A stretch of DNA of 64,000 nt from Endozoicomonas gorgoniicola (GCF_025562715.2 NZ_JAPFCC010000001.1:4454501-4518500), one strand, 5' to 3'; positions 17,480 through 27,308 are shown, counted from the first letter of the stretch. The notes: a model not told the origin generated them from the letters alone. Translations and numbers: made by a program.

Positions 17480-18847
17480 TCAGGCCCGGTCCGGTGTGCC
17501 CTCTGATTTAGCAGCCAATTGACTGTCGTCGTCTGAGTCGAGCTTGGCAAGGTACTGGTTGACCAGTTTTTGGAAAGCGACCATCTGCGAGGGATCAAGC
17601 TGTTTTCCTTTTGGCAGGGAGTAGGTCATGAAATTAACAGGCTTGTTGTTGACGTGCAGCTCAAAGTGCAGGTGTGGTCCGGTGCTGCGTCCCGTGTTAC
17701 CCGTTAAAGCGACAACATCACCGATGCCAACCTTTTGCCCTTTTTTAACCAGAACTTTGCTCAAATGCAAATAGCGGGTGCTGTAAGTTTCGTTATGCTG
17801 GATGGTCATGTGAATGCCTGCCGCATGGTGGTTGCCAATACGGGTGACAACGCCATCACTGATGGCCCTGGCCCTTGTGCCTATTGGGGTGGCAAAGTCA
17901 GTACCGTTATGCGGAGAAATTCTTTTGGTGATAGGGTGATGGCGTCGTGGATTAAATTTGGAGCTGATACGGAACTTGTTAGGGATAGGTCTGCTCAGGA
18001 AGGCACGGTTCAGGCTTTGTCCTGATTCATCATAATATTGACCATCGTCGTTCAGGAAGGCGGCAAGCTGTTTACCCCGATTCACAAAGACGACAGCCTT
18101 CAGAGTTGATCGACCAGTGTGAGTGTCTCCGACATAGATGTCATCAAACAGCATCTGGAAAGTGTCACCTGCGCGTAAATCTCTGGCAAAATTGATTTTA
18201 TCTTCAAACAAGCGGGATATTGTCTCGATTTCTGCCGGGCTCAACCCTGCCCTGGAAGCACTTTGATACAGGCTGTTGTTAATAACACCATCTACCTTTC
18301 TTTCAACAAGATTGGTGACGTGGGAAAGCATTTTGCCGGTGTATTCATCACCATCCCGATTAAATTCCAGCGTATGAATACTGTCGATAACTACCTGCAT
18401 GCGGGTAACCAGTTGGTTTTCACCTTCTCTTACAAAGAGCAGTTGCTGGCCTGGCTTAAGATTATCGAGCTGTACGAAATCAACATCTGCATCAAGGAGT
18501 TTGTACATTGTCGCTTGAGGGAGTTGCAGTTTGGCGAAAATTGACCCAAGGGTGTCGTTGGCTTCAATGGTGTAGTCTATTTGCTCTATTTGCTCTATTT
18601 GCTCTATTTGCTCTATTTGCTCTATCTGCTCTATCTGCTCTATCTGCTCTATCTGCTTATCCTGAACTACTTCCACAGGTTCGGCTACAGACTCTTCAAT
18701 AGCAGCTTGTGTTGTTAATGGTAACTCAACTTCACTGTAAGGATTCGAATCACCTGATGGCCAGAGTATTGCTGTTGTGGAAGCCAGTAAAGCCGTTAAT
18801 ACGATAGGTTTTCGGTGCTTTAGACAGAAATACTTTATCGATGCCAT
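17480..18847 (-). CDS. mepM: Murein DD-endopeptidase, MepM/YebA type
   Basis: A 455-residue M23 metallopeptidase that cuts D-Ala-mDAP cross-links to allow cell-wall growth. Order: N-terminal membrane anchor (residues 14-30), a low-complexity KQI/EQI repeat (64-90), an OapA/LysM-like domain (YTIEANDTLGSIF, about 92-104), a central domain, and the LytM domain with HNGTD (zinc His and Asp) and GPHLHFEL (catalytic and zinc His). Length and domain order match E. coli MepM (440 residues) apart from the repeat. It is transcribed toward marR with a 96-bp gap and is functionally separate. Confidence 0.93.
   Translation of the reverse strand: MASIKYFCLKHRKPIVLTALLASTTAILWPSGDSNPYSEVELPLTTQAAIEESVAEPVEVVQDKQIEQIEQIEQIEQIEQIEQIEQIEQIDYTIEANDTLGSIFAKLQLPQATMYKLLDADVDFVQLDNLKPGQQLLFVREGENQLVTRMQVVIDSIHTLEFNRDGDEYTGKMLSHVTNLVERKVDGVINNSLYQSASRAGLSPAEIETISRLFEDKINFARDLRAGDTFQMLFDDIYVGDTHTGRSTLKAVVFVNRGKQLAAFLNDDGQYYDESGQSLNRAFLSRPIPNKFRISSKFNPRRHHPITKRISPHNGTDFATPIGTRARAISDGVVTRIGNHHAAGIHMTIQHNETYSTRYLHLSKVLVKKGQKVGIGDVVALTGNTGRSTGPHLHFELHVNNKPVNFMTYSLPKGKQLDPSQMVAFQKLVNQYLAKLDSDDDSQLAAKSEGTPDRA
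18578..18658. repeat. Nine 9-nt tandem units in mepM
   Basis: Five copies of TATTTGCTC followed by four of TATCTGCTC/T, encoding an (EQI)n tract between the membrane anchor and the LysM-like domain. Slippage would change linker length without breaking the frame. Confidence 0.97.
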
Positions 18848-19256
18848 TCGTCGTTGCTCTTAAGCCTGGGGGGAAATATCCAATAAAACTAAATACAGAG
18901 GTTGGTCGCCAAGCGGTGTTTACTCGTATTGTTTTTGTATAACTGCCGTCTTTGTCAGTTATTGGCACGGTAGTTTACCATTTTGTGGGTAATTTTACGT
19001 GCCTGAAATGGTCGTTATCACAAAGCCGGTAGCACTTAATTACTGATAAGGCTTCGACAATGAATTTAAAGAAAATGTTATAATATAACTTTTGAATTTT
19101 GACAACAGGCTTTTATTACTGACTGGAAGTTGCAGCCGTTGACAGGCAAGGTTCGGTATAACCCCCTTGCCTGTTTTCAGGCAGGGTAGCAAATAATGTT
19201 TTGGAAAACGGCGCTGTTAAGGATTAACTTCTGGTTTGAACTGACGGTACTGAATT
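18848..19256. other. 409-bp divergent spacer mepM / hypothetical gene
   Basis: Contains an AT-rich stretch with TATAAT at 19079-19084 (no good -35 at normal spacing) and a hairpin at 19142-19174. No protein-coding frame is convincing; the minus frame 18750-18968 overlaps the 5' end of mepM and looks like a shadow. Confidence 0.55.
19142..19178 (+). terminator. Hairpin with short T-tract
   Basis: ACAGGCAAGG pairs perfectly with CCTTGCCTGT across a 13-base loop, followed by TTTT. It resembles an intrinsic terminator or attenuator in the leader of the gene at 19257. Confidence 0.5.
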
Positions 19257-19946
19257 ATGTTTCGAATATTTCGGCGTATATTTTCACAGAGAGGTATACA
19301 GGGCACCTCATTACCATTGGGCGGAATGATAAGACTGTACACCTATGACAGGCCTGGTCTGAATATCCAGAATCTTGCGATTGAGGCTTTCGGTCACTAC
19401 ACCCCTGAGCAATATGTACAGGGAAGGGCTGCTGACGATAGTTGTTTGAGATCGACAAACGCTTTTGATGTACCCGCATCAATGTTATTTGATGTGCCTG
19501 CCGAGTCGACTCTGTTTTTCTACGGCCCCCATGGAAGCACGCTAGTGTGTTGGTTGAGCATGGTTGTAACGTGCCGATACCCTTATTTTGAAGTTTGCCT
19601 GCCGGGACAGAAAGTGGTTAATTACTTCCTGAGAAACGCCTCTGTTAGTAAAGAGGGGGGGCCGATGAATGATGATGAGCGAATAAAGAACATTTTGAAG
19701 TGGTCAGCCACCTTTTTTGAGCCAGATCCTCACCATCCGTTCCTTAATTTCGATATTGTCACTATAGAACCAGGTTCTAAAGTAGAGCTTTCTAGCTTAC
19801 TCCGTACTTTGAAGTCGTCGGGGCATGTTTATCAAAGAGTTCACTGTGTCTTTTGTCGTTGCAGGGAAGGCGAAAAGGATTTCGTCTATGAACCTGGCTT
19901 TAAGCGTCACCCGGGCTTTCGGGGTGTCCCCGGCTTGTCAAAATAA
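19257..19946 (+). CDS. Hypothetical protein
   Basis: The predicted 229-residue protein has no signal peptide or membrane segment. A central block, FDVPASMLFDVPAESTLFFYGPHGSTL, cut here by my reading as residues about 77-103, is weakly reminiscent of the HG and VP-x-FY-x-phG patterns of the putative Stv-type adhesin domain; I would not rely on it. Several Cys lie near the C-terminus (CVFCRCRE), as a possible metal site. The ORF length and clean convergent context favour a real gene. Function unknown. Confidence 0.55.
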   Translation: MFRIFRRIFSQRGIQGTSLPLGGMIRLYTYDRPGLNIQNLAIEAFGHYTPEQYVQGRAADDSCLRSTNAFDVPASMLFDVPAESTLFFYGPHGSTLVCWLSMVVTCRYPYFEVCLPGQKVVNYFLRNASVSKEGGPMNDDERIKNILKWSATFFEPDPHHPFLNFDIVTIEPGSKVELSSLLRTLKSSGHVYQRVHCVFCRCREGEKDFVYEPGFKRHPGFRGVPGLSK

Positions 19947-19991
19947 TCTCCGTTCTGATTGGTTCTGGTATTACGAATTGAGTTCACACCC

Positions 19992-20027
19992 AATTCACCT
20001 CCCTGCTATTTCGCAGGGAGGTGAATT
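19992..20027. repeat. 15-bp perfect hairpin
   Basis: AATTCACCTCCCTGC, a 6-base loop and the exact complement lie between two convergent genes. It is long enough to terminate transcription, but neither strand has a proper T-tract after it. Confidence 0.75.
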
Positions 20028-20048
20028 TCAGAAAGAGATAGTTTAAAT

Positions 20049-21773
20049 TTAAGGAAAAACTTCGGTTGGTGACTGATATACCCCATCATCGGATTGTCCT
20101 CTCACAATGGATTCCCTATCCGGAGCTGCCTTATAACTTACGGACATGGTTGCGCCCAAACTGGCTGCAAAGAAAGCTCTTATTGCTGCCCTGTTTTTAT
20201 ACACAGCAGTTCCAGTGAGAGCGACTACAACTAAGCCTATCACAGGGCCTGCTACTGCTCCCACTATTTCTCCAGAACTCATACCAGAATTATCACCTCC
20301 TTTTTGCTTCTGAAACCCTGGATTGGAAGTCGAATTGGGGATGAAGGAAGAGTTGGTCGTAGAGACATTAGTGATTGGGCTTCTCAGCCCCGAAAAGATG
20401 ACTTTCAGATTATAAAATAAATCCTCACCACTTACTTTCTGCACTCCCGGTTTATTAGCAATCAACTGGATGTCATCATTGGTTTCAATAGTGACCTGCC
20501 CGGTTACTTTTGTAATGTCAGAGGGTGAGATTGTCCTTTCTGACAGGTTCAGGATATGCCGGTTAACAGGCCAGTTTTCAGGAACCGTAACAGGCTTTAG
20601 TGTTTCCCCTCCTGTGTAGACCCCAAGGTGTAGTCCTTTCATTAACGCGTTAACAACACTGCCACCAGCCCGTGAATACTTTTCCATATTATTAAAAGCC
20701 AAGCCTATGTAGGCCATATCCTGAGTTGATATCGAGTTTTTTGTTAATCCGATATAGATACCGTCAAAATTGATATCCTCAGGGTTAATAATATCGATAA
20801 CGTTACGGTATGGCATGCTCGAGTCTAAAAAAACATCGTGTACCCAGACATCCTTTGCTTTGATTTTGGAACAATTGCGCAAAGAAATTGCACTACTGCT
20901 TAAAATAGACGGTGTTTTGTGTCTGTTTTCTTGCTCAAAACTGGTTCCAACATTTTCCAGAATAATTGAGTTAGCACTTGAGACTACAAGCAAGCCTGTG
21001 CGAGAGTGGTTAGCACTGATATTCCTTAACTCCATCTCTGTTTTGCGTCCAGAGACATAAACAGGTAATGAGTGGGCGTTCTCAGTCGTTGGATCAATAT
21101 TAATATTGGCCAGCAGACAGCGCTCACAGTCCTCCCATTTAAGCATCGTGTCATTTTTCTTACTCCCCTTAAGCGTTGGGTATTCTCCATGAAGACCAGC
21201 CTCAGCCTCCCCTATAATGGCAACATTTTTTGCATTTGTAATTTTGATAACATCTTCAAACTGGAACTTCCCGGGAGGAACGATATAAACAGTATTGCTA
21301 CTGTACTCTCTGATAGGTTTGTCTTTTCCAAGATATTGAATACTGTATCCATATCCGGGTGCAGTAAATTCTTTACACAGTTTCCGTGAACTCTCATTAT
21401 TCAACATTTTACATGTCAGTTTTTCTTCGTAATGAATGATGGTCGTATCATTAGCTCCGTAACGTTCGTGAATATTTAAAATTCCCGTACTATTATCCAG
21501 ACCTCCAATTGAAATGTCTGACCCATTAATGATAATCGGAATATCTGTCCCATTAATGTTAAAATCACCATCTAAGTTAGCTGTTACAGAACCAGGTATT
21601 AAGAGAAAAGACAAAAGAGCGCTACTAAAGAAGCCTCCTTTTTTGTGAAATTTATTATATATACTTTGTTCGCGAACAAGAGGGTGAAAACAGTTGTTGT
21701 TTTTTTTAGGTCGTTTATGATTGTTAAAATTTTTCGACGGCTTTATTTTCTTTCCTATCTTAAAATCAAACAT
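20049..21773 (-). CDS. Secreted beta-helix protein with C-terminal membrane anchor
   Basis: A 574-residue protein. A basic, Asn-rich N-terminal extension of about 45 residues precedes a hydrophobic segment (FFSSALLSFLLIPGSVTA), like an extended signal peptide. The centre, residues about 130-400, shows short strand-turn repeats with Asn and Ser ladders (for example NAKNVAIIGE, SANSIILENVG, NCSKIKAKDVWVHD), typical of pectate-lyase-like right-handed beta-helices. A Ser/Asn/Thr stalk follows, then one clear transmembrane segment (GAVAGPVIGLVVVALTGTAV, about 507-526) and a basic cytoplasmic tail. This single-pass type I topology is rare in bacteria. No catalytic residues could be assigned. It is AT-rich and flanked by long perfect hairpins. 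Confidence 0.75.
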   Translation of the reverse strand: MFDFKIGKKIKPSKNFNNHKRPKKNNNCFHPLVREQSIYNKFHKKGGFFSSALLSFLLIPGSVTANLDGDFNINGTDIPIIINGSDISIGGLDNSTGILNIHERYGANDTTIIHYEEKLTCKMLNNESSRKLCKEFTAPGYGYSIQYLGKDKPIREYSSNTVYIVPPGKFQFEDVIKITNAKNVAIIGEAEAGLHGEYPTLKGSKKNDTMLKWEDCERCLLANINIDPTTENAHSLPVYVSGRKTEMELRNISANHSRTGLLVVSSANSIILENVGTSFEQENRHKTPSILSSSAISLRNCSKIKAKDVWVHDVFLDSSMPYRNVIDIINPEDINFDGIYIGLTKNSISTQDMAYIGLAFNNMEKYSRAGGSVVNALMKGLHLGVYTGGETLKPVTVPENWPVNRHILNLSERTISPSDITKVTGQVTIETNDDIQLIANKPGVQKVSGEDLFYNLKVIFSGLRSPITNVSTTNSSFIPNSTSNPGFQKQKGGDNSGMSSGEIVGAVAGPVIGLVVVALTGTAVYKNRAAIRAFFAASLGATMSVSYKAAPDRESIVRGQSDDGVYQSPTEVFP

Positions 21774-22163
21774 TATTAAAACCTCGGTAATACTCTATAC
21801 ACCAGTTTATAGCTAATTGTGTTATCTATAGCTTTTCATGATTTTAATACAGCATGAAAATAAATATTTTCGTTAAGCTGCTTTTTGATATTCCCTGCAT
21901 TTTATTATTAACCTTGACATCAAATTTTGAATAGCTACAAATTTGACCCCTGAAGTGCCTGAAATAAAAGACACTTTACTTTTGTTATTTGTCATTATGC
22001 AGATAAATAACATTATAAAAAGTAGACTATGTTAAATTAGTTTATCAACATCGAATTAGCTCTTTAGGCTGAATTGACACCCAACAATCGGTGTATTGGT
22101 GGGTGTCAATTCAGTCATCATGTTAAATTCTTGCAATCAATCTTGATGGGAGTAAACAGTTTT
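21774..22163. other. 390-bp AT-rich spacer
   Basis: Separates the 3' end of sbcC from the start of the beta-helix gene, both on the minus strand. It is strongly AT-rich and carries the long hairpin at 22069-22114. I saw no credible coding frame; 22074-22415 on the + strand is a shadow of sbcC. Confidence 0.6.
22069..22114. repeat. 15-bp perfect stem with imperfect inner stem
   Basis: CTGAATTGACACCCA pairs with TGGGTGTCAATTCAG; inside, CCAACAAT partly pairs with ATTGGTGG. It lies 50 bp past the sbcC stop and could act as its terminator, though no T-run follows. Confidence 0.75.
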
Positions 22164-25100
22164 TCAGTGGCTGACCGCGAATGCCTTATCCAGTGTGCTG
22201 TACCCCAGCCCCACTTCCTTACTGACATGAATCTGCATGGGAATACGCTCTTTCAGGGACTCAACATGAGAGATGACTCCGACCATTTTGCCGCTGGCAT
22301 TCAGGCTGTCCAGGGCATTCAGGGCGATTTCCAGGGTTTCCTGATCCAGAGTTCCGAAACCTTCATCAAGGAACAGGGAATCGATGCTGGTCTTATGGCT
22401 GACCAGATCCGATAACGCCAGCGCCAGCGCCAGACTGACCAGAAAGCTCTCACCCCCGGAAAGGGTTTTGATATCTCTCTGAACCCCAGCCTGCCACTCA
22501 TCAAGAATTTCCAGACTGAGTTCTTCCGATTTTTTCCGGTTCAGCTGATAGCGACCATGCAGGCGCTGAAGCTGCTGGTTGGCAAGGTAGATCAGGTGAT
22601 CCAGTGTCAGCCCCTGGGCAAACTTACGGAACTTGTCGCCTTTGGCAGAGCCAATTAACGTATTGAGGTGATCCCAGAGTTCAAACTGTTTTTTCTGTGC
22701 TGAAATCTGGTCGAACAATTCAGACTGCTTCTGACGTTTGTTTTGGTCATCATTCAGTGCCTGCCGGATCTCTCCCTGACGCTGGTTAACCAACCGCTGT
22801 TCATTGTCCACACTGTGAATTTTCTCCTGCAATGCGTCGGCTGTTTCTTCTGTTAAAGGGGTGGCCTGAAGTCTGGCCAGCTCGTCTTTTATCAACAGCT
22901 CCCGCTCTGTCGTACGGGTAATAGCCTCTTCCAGATTTTGCTTAAGGTTTTGCAGGGTTTCCCGCTGTTCAGCTGGCAGGATCGCCTGTTCAAAAGCCTG
23001 TGTATCTGCAAAAGGGCTGCCTTTCAGTTGTGTTTCCCAGTGACGGGTCACCTTTTCCAGTTCGTCACCCAGCCGCTGTAATGTCTGTTCCTGCTGCTGT
23101 AAAAAACCAGACTGTTCACTGACCGTTTTCTGAGCCGCCCGGGAGCGGGCTTCAGTCTGTTTTAATGACTGATCAGCCTCCGCCACTGACGCTTCCAGAC
23201 GCTGGCGTTCTTCTGCAACATCCAGATCACCCAGTAACATAAAGCGCTGTGTCCTGGCTTCTTCCAGTTGTTCAGTGAGATGTGTCAGGTTTTTCTGCTG
23301 CTCATCCAGCTGCTGTTGACTGAGGTTTTTTTGCTGCGTATTCAGGGCAAGGTCGTTTTCCTGTGCCTGCAGAGACTGTTGCAGGGTTTCTGCCTGTTGC
23401 TCCATAGCTTGCCAGGTGGTCTTCAGGCTCTCCTGATGACTCAGCCACTGCTTCTGCTGACTCAGGTCTGGCAAAGGTTCATTCAGTGACCGGGTAATCT
23501 GCTGTTCCAGATGGTTCAGCTCGTTTTGCAGTTTCTCTGCTTCCCGATGTTGTGCGTCCTGCTCTTTCTGACGCTGTTCATACTGCTGACTTTGCAGTTC
23601 CATTTGATGTTGAAGGCTGGTGGTGTTCTGCTTCTGCTCTGTCTGTTTCTGCTGTAACTGAACGAGGTTGTCACTAATCTGTTTTAGCTGCCGTGTTTTT
23701 GCTTTAAGGCTGATGCCCTCTTCCCTGGCTGTTTGCAGCCAGCTGGCAATAGTGTCCGGCTGTTGAATAGTGAGTTTTTCCCCAATCGATGCACAGAGTG
23801 TTTCCCATCCAGTCAGACAGGAGGCTTGCTGCTGACTGAGTTCAGCAATACGCTTCTCTGCCGTCTGGCAAAGCGTTTGCAGTTCGACCTGACGTGCTTT
23901 TTTCTCAGTACCTAGCCGTTCCATCTGGCTGAGAAGCTGGCGCTTTTCTTCAACCCTTTGCCGGGTTGCGTCACTGTCGATATGACTATACACGTCGATG
24001 GAAGGATGTTCCCGTGAGCCGCACAACGGGCAGGGCTCGTCTTTCTTTAAACGATTTCGGTGTTCTGTCAGGCTGACAATTTTCTGTTCCTGAAACAGCA
24101 GGGTTTCCAGATCATCCAGATGCTGTTTTTCCTGTTTGTACTGTTCGCGGTTTAGCTGTAATTCATGGCTGAGAGGTTCAAGAGCCTGTTGGCTCTGGAG
24201 AAAAGCAGCCTGTTCAGCCTGTAAGGTCTGAGTGGTGTCACGGTACTGTTGTTCAGTGTTTTTTATTTCCAGATACAGGGGGGCGATAGCATCAAAGCGT
24301 TCTTCCTGTTTCAGCAGTTGCTGCTCATCGGTGCCTTGCAGAAGTGCGGCTTTCTGGTTCTCTGCCTGTTGCAACGATACCTGTGCCTGTTCACTGTCGT
24401 GCAGGCTCTGCTGAACCTTTTGATCACTCTGCTGCATTGCCAGATGCAGCGTTGTTAATTCTTTCTGCTGCTTTTTCAGATCGGTTTGTGTCTGTTGCTT
24501 CTGTCGATTAAGCGACTCACGACGCTCAAACTGAGCGCGCCAGAGAGGCAGCTGTTCAGCCAGAAGACGGTGATGGGCATTGCCATTCAGATACTGTCTG
24601 GTGGCTGCCTGCTGTTCTATAGACGACTGACGCTGTTGTTGCAGCGAGTTAACCGTTTGCAGGTGTTCTGAAAGTTCTTTTTCAAGTCTGGTCGCCTGCT
24701 GGCTGGCCGTGGTCAGTTCTTCTTTTTTCTGCTGAATCTGCTGGTCGAGGGGAACCACCTGCTCGTTGATCAGGGTTTCTGTTTCAGTTTTTTGCTGTTT
24801 AACTGTTGTAAGGTTTTCCTGTGCTGCTGTGGTTTCGGATTGTGCCGATGTCAGCTTGTCGGAGGCCTGTTGTAACTCTGCCTGAAGCTGCTGGCACTTA
24901 GTTTCTGAATGATTAACCGCTTCTCTGGTGGACTGAAACTGGTCGAAAGCGGGTTTGATGTCCAGGGCAGGCAGTGCATGGGTAAGGCGTTCAAGCTGTT
25001 CGGCCTGTGCCGCTTTATCGTCAATCGCTTGTTGTTTGAGCTGTCCTGCCTCTTCAACGTCGGTTGTCAGCTTACTGACCTGTTGCAGCCATTCAAACTG

Positions 25101-25829
25101 TCCATTAAGCGTTTTTTGCAGGGCTTCCGTTTGACTGGCTTTTTCTGACAGGGTGGTTTGTTCCTGTTCGAGCTGCCCAATCACTTCGTCATCCAGCAGT
25201 TGAACCCCTTCGGATTTTGCCTGCAGCAGCTTCAGTGTTTCCTGCTCCTGGCGCATCCGTTCGAATACACGACGGGAAATATCACCGTAGATTTCTGTTC
25301 CCGTCAGCTCTTCAAGCAGTTCGGCACGATCGTTGGCAGTGGCTTCCAAAAACGCGGCAAAACCACCCTGAGCCAGCATCATCGACTTGGTAAAACGAGC
25401 AAAATCCAGCCCGGTAATGTCGCTGACCCGCTTGAGCTTCTCATTGATTTTGTGCGTGATAATGGTGCCATCGAGCTTTGCCAGCTCAACCTGCGGGTTT
25501 TGCAGTCTGCCTTCAACCTTTCCCCTGGCACGCTTCTGGGACCAGAACGCCCGGTAACCTTCACCTTTGACTTCAAACTCCACTTCCGCCAGCGACTCGG
25601 CAGTGTGGCGAGTCATCAGCTCATTGCTGCTCTGGGAGATGGTACTTAAACGGGGTGTCTGGTGATAAAGCGCCAGGCAGATAGCATCCAGCAGCGTGGT
25701 TTTTCCAGCGCCGGTTGGACCTGTAATGGCAAACAGACCATTATCGGCAAAGTCTGTTGAAGTGAAGTCGATTTTCCACTCCCCTTTCAGGGAGTTAAGA
25801 TTTTTAAGACGCAGACTCAGAATTTTCAT
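22164..25829 (-). CDS. sbcC: Nuclease SbcCD subunit C
   Basis: The 1221-residue SMC-like ATPase forms, with SbcD, a nuclease that cuts hairpins and protein-blocked DNA ends (the bacterial Mre11-Rad50). Evidence: Walker A GPTGAGKT at residues 37-44, two very long coiled coils rich in Gln/Glu/Leu, the zinc hook CPLC at 600-603 near the middle, the ABC signature LSGGES near 1120, and Walker B SLFLDEGFG near 1150. It overlaps the sbcD stop by 4 bp (ATGA), so the genes are translationally coupled. Confidence 0.97.
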   Translation of the reverse strand: MKILSLRLKNLNSLKGEWKIDFTSTDFADNGLFAITGPTGAGKTTLLDAICLALYHQTPRLSTISQSSNELMTRHTAESLAEVEFEVKGEGYRAFWSQKRARGKVEGRLQNPQVELAKLDGTIITHKINEKLKRVSDITGLDFARFTKSMMLAQGGFAAFLEATANDRAELLEELTGTEIYGDISRRVFERMRQEQETLKLLQAKSEGVQLLDDEVIGQLEQEQTTLSEKASQTEALQKTLNGQFEWLQQVSKLTTDVEEAGQLKQQAIDDKAAQAEQLERLTHALPALDIKPAFDQFQSTREAVNHSETKCQQLQAELQQASDKLTSAQSETTAAQENLTTVKQQKTETETLINEQVVPLDQQIQQKKEELTTASQQATRLEKELSEHLQTVNSLQQQRQSSIEQQAATRQYLNGNAHHRLLAEQLPLWRAQFERRESLNRQKQQTQTDLKKQQKELTTLHLAMQQSDQKVQQSLHDSEQAQVSLQQAENQKAALLQGTDEQQLLKQEERFDAIAPLYLEIKNTEQQYRDTTQTLQAEQAAFLQSQQALEPLSHELQLNREQYKQEKQHLDDLETLLFQEQKIVSLTEHRNRLKKDEPCPLCGSREHPSIDVYSHIDSDATRQRVEEKRQLLSQMERLGTEKKARQVELQTLCQTAEKRIAELSQQQASCLTGWETLCASIGEKLTIQQPDTIASWLQTAREEGISLKAKTRQLKQISDNLVQLQQKQTEQKQNTTSLQHQMELQSQQYEQRQKEQDAQHREAEKLQNELNHLEQQITRSLNEPLPDLSQQKQWLSHQESLKTTWQAMEQQAETLQQSLQAQENDLALNTQQKNLSQQQLDEQQKNLTHLTEQLEEARTQRFMLLGDLDVAEERQRLEASVAEADQSLKQTEARSRAAQKTVSEQSGFLQQQEQTLQRLGDELEKVTRHWETQLKGSPFADTQAFEQAILPAEQRETLQNLKQNLEEAITRTTERELLIKDELARLQATPLTEETADALQEKIHSVDNEQRLVNQRQGEIRQALNDDQNKRQKQSELFDQISAQKKQFELWDHLNTLIGSAKGDKFRKFAQGLTLDHLIYLANQQLQRLHGRYQLNRKKSEELSLEILDEWQAGVQRDIKTLSGGESFLVSLALALALSDLVSHKTSIDSLFLDEGFGTLDQETLEIALNALDSLNASGKMVGVISHVESLKERIPMQIHVSKEVGLGYSTLDKAFAVSH

Positions 25830-27085
25830 TGCGCGACTTCCTCTTCAGATACTGGTTTGCCGTCGTTTGTATCATCGTTTAAATCATCGCTCAGATGATG
25901 GTGTATAGCGTCCAGCACTTCATTAAAAGCACGGGTCAATGACTGAACTCTGTCGTCTTCCAGAGGCTCGTCTTCAAGTCGTTTTTTGAAGACATCGGAA
26001 ACGTCCAGCTCTTCCAGGGTTTCACGGGCTTCCCGCACCAGACTGGCTGACCGGGTGTTACGTTGCCTTCTGATCCGGAGTACTTCCAGGGGAAGGTCGG
26101 CCACCATGTCCTGAACCGGGCTCTGGACATCACTCAGGTAGTCATCGGACGCCACTTCTATTTCCAGCCAGGGGACGAGGTCAGAGTCTGTGCTGACCTG
26201 TTTGATCTGTTGTTCGATCGCTTCGAGTGAACCTTTGATGCTTAACAGTGGGCGAAAGACCGGAACCGGTATTTCCGTGATTTCTGGTTTTGGACTGTCG
26301 CTAAACGACACCATGACGACCTGTTTGGCAGTGGCGGTTTCATCAAAGCTGAGTGGAATCGGTGATCCGGAATAACGAACATGCTCCTGTCCGGAGACTG
26401 TCTGGGGCTTATGCAGATGCCCTAGTGCAATGTAATCTGCGGGTGGAAAACCACTGGCAGGAAAGGCGTGTAGTGTACCGATATAAATTTCCCGGACAGA
26501 CTCGGACAGTTGGCCATTAACAGTGGTCAGGTGTCCGGTGGCGACAACGGGCAGGTTATGTTCAGCGGCTTTGCTGAATACAGTCTGGTAATGGCTGGCA
26601 ATAGCGTTCTGCAGAGCCAGCTGCTTGTCCGATTCACTGTCTCCTGAACGGCTTTCCAGAACATCGCGGGGACGAATATAAGGCACTGCACACAGGGCAA
26701 CAGCGGGCTCATCGCTGGCATTTTTTAACAGTACCACCTCGTCGTCAGGGGTTTCGGATACGCCACCGACAACCGTGGTGTTCAGAAAAGCCAGCAATTC
26801 GCGGGATTCATTGAGGGTTGATACAGAATCATGGTTCCCGCCCACAATCACCAGCTGTCGGCAGCAGGTTTGCTGCAGGCTCACAATAAACTGGTTGTAC
26901 AGGGTTCGCGCATAGCTGGGTGGCGTTCCGGTATCAAACACATCACCGGCAATAATCAGGGCGTCAATGCGGTGTTCATTGACTGTTACTTTTAGCCATT
27001 GCAGAAAAGCTCTGTGTTCCGCTTCCCTGCTTTTGCCCATGAAATGCTGTCCCAGGTGCCAGTCGGATGTGTGAAGAATGCGCAT
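25826..27085 (-). CDS. sbcD: Nuclease SbcCD subunit D
   Basis: Mn-dependent exo- and endonuclease, Mre11 homologue and partner of SbcC. I chose the ATG at 27085 (419 residues) because the family starts MRILHTSDWHLG; the longer frame from 27139 adds 18 residues with no match. The metal-binding phosphodiesterase motifs are DWHLG (8-12), GDVFDTG, GGNHDS, and GHLH. The capping domain follows, and the C-terminal acidic tail is longer than in E. coli. It is upstream of and overlaps sbcC. Confidence 0.97.
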   Translation of the reverse strand: MRILHTSDWHLGQHFMGKSREAEHRAFLQWLKVTVNEHRIDALIIAGDVFDTGTPPSYARTLYNQFIVSLQQTCCRQLVIVGGNHDSVSTLNESRELLAFLNTTVVGGVSETPDDEVVLLKNASDEPAVALCAVPYIRPRDVLESRSGDSESDKQLALQNAIASHYQTVFSKAAEHNLPVVATGHLTTVNGQLSESVREIYIGTLHAFPASGFPPADYIALGHLHKPQTVSGQEHVRYSGSPIPLSFDETATAKQVVMVSFSDSPKPEITEIPVPVFRPLLSIKGSLEAIEQQIKQVSTDSDLVPWLEIEVASDDYLSDVQSPVQDMVADLPLEVLRIRRQRNTRSASLVREARETLEELDVSDVFKKRLEDEPLEDDRVQSLTRAFNEVLDAIHHHLSDDLNDDTNDGKPVSEEEVAQ

Positions 27086-27308
27086 AATCGATTGTGGGTA
27101 CTTTCTGTTGTGGAGCCGTTGTTGTAAAGAGAACTGCACAGAGAGTACAGCAGATTTTTTACCGACAGAACAGTTTTCTCTGGTCTAGTCTTACCACTCG
27201 CTGTTAACAGACAGCCAGTAAGAGTAAGGATGAAATGATAGCAGGGAAGACAGGTTTTGATTATCAGTAAAAAATTACCCTAACCATAAAAGAAAGAGCT
27301 TTATCGTC

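Noticed and set aside
19825..20046. + frame overlapping the end of the hypothetical gene and the hairpin
   Set aside because: It runs through the stem-loop and has no start context.
27086..27139. Longer N-terminus for SbcD
   Set aside because: The family starts MRILHTSDWHLG at 27085; the added 18 residues have no counterpart.
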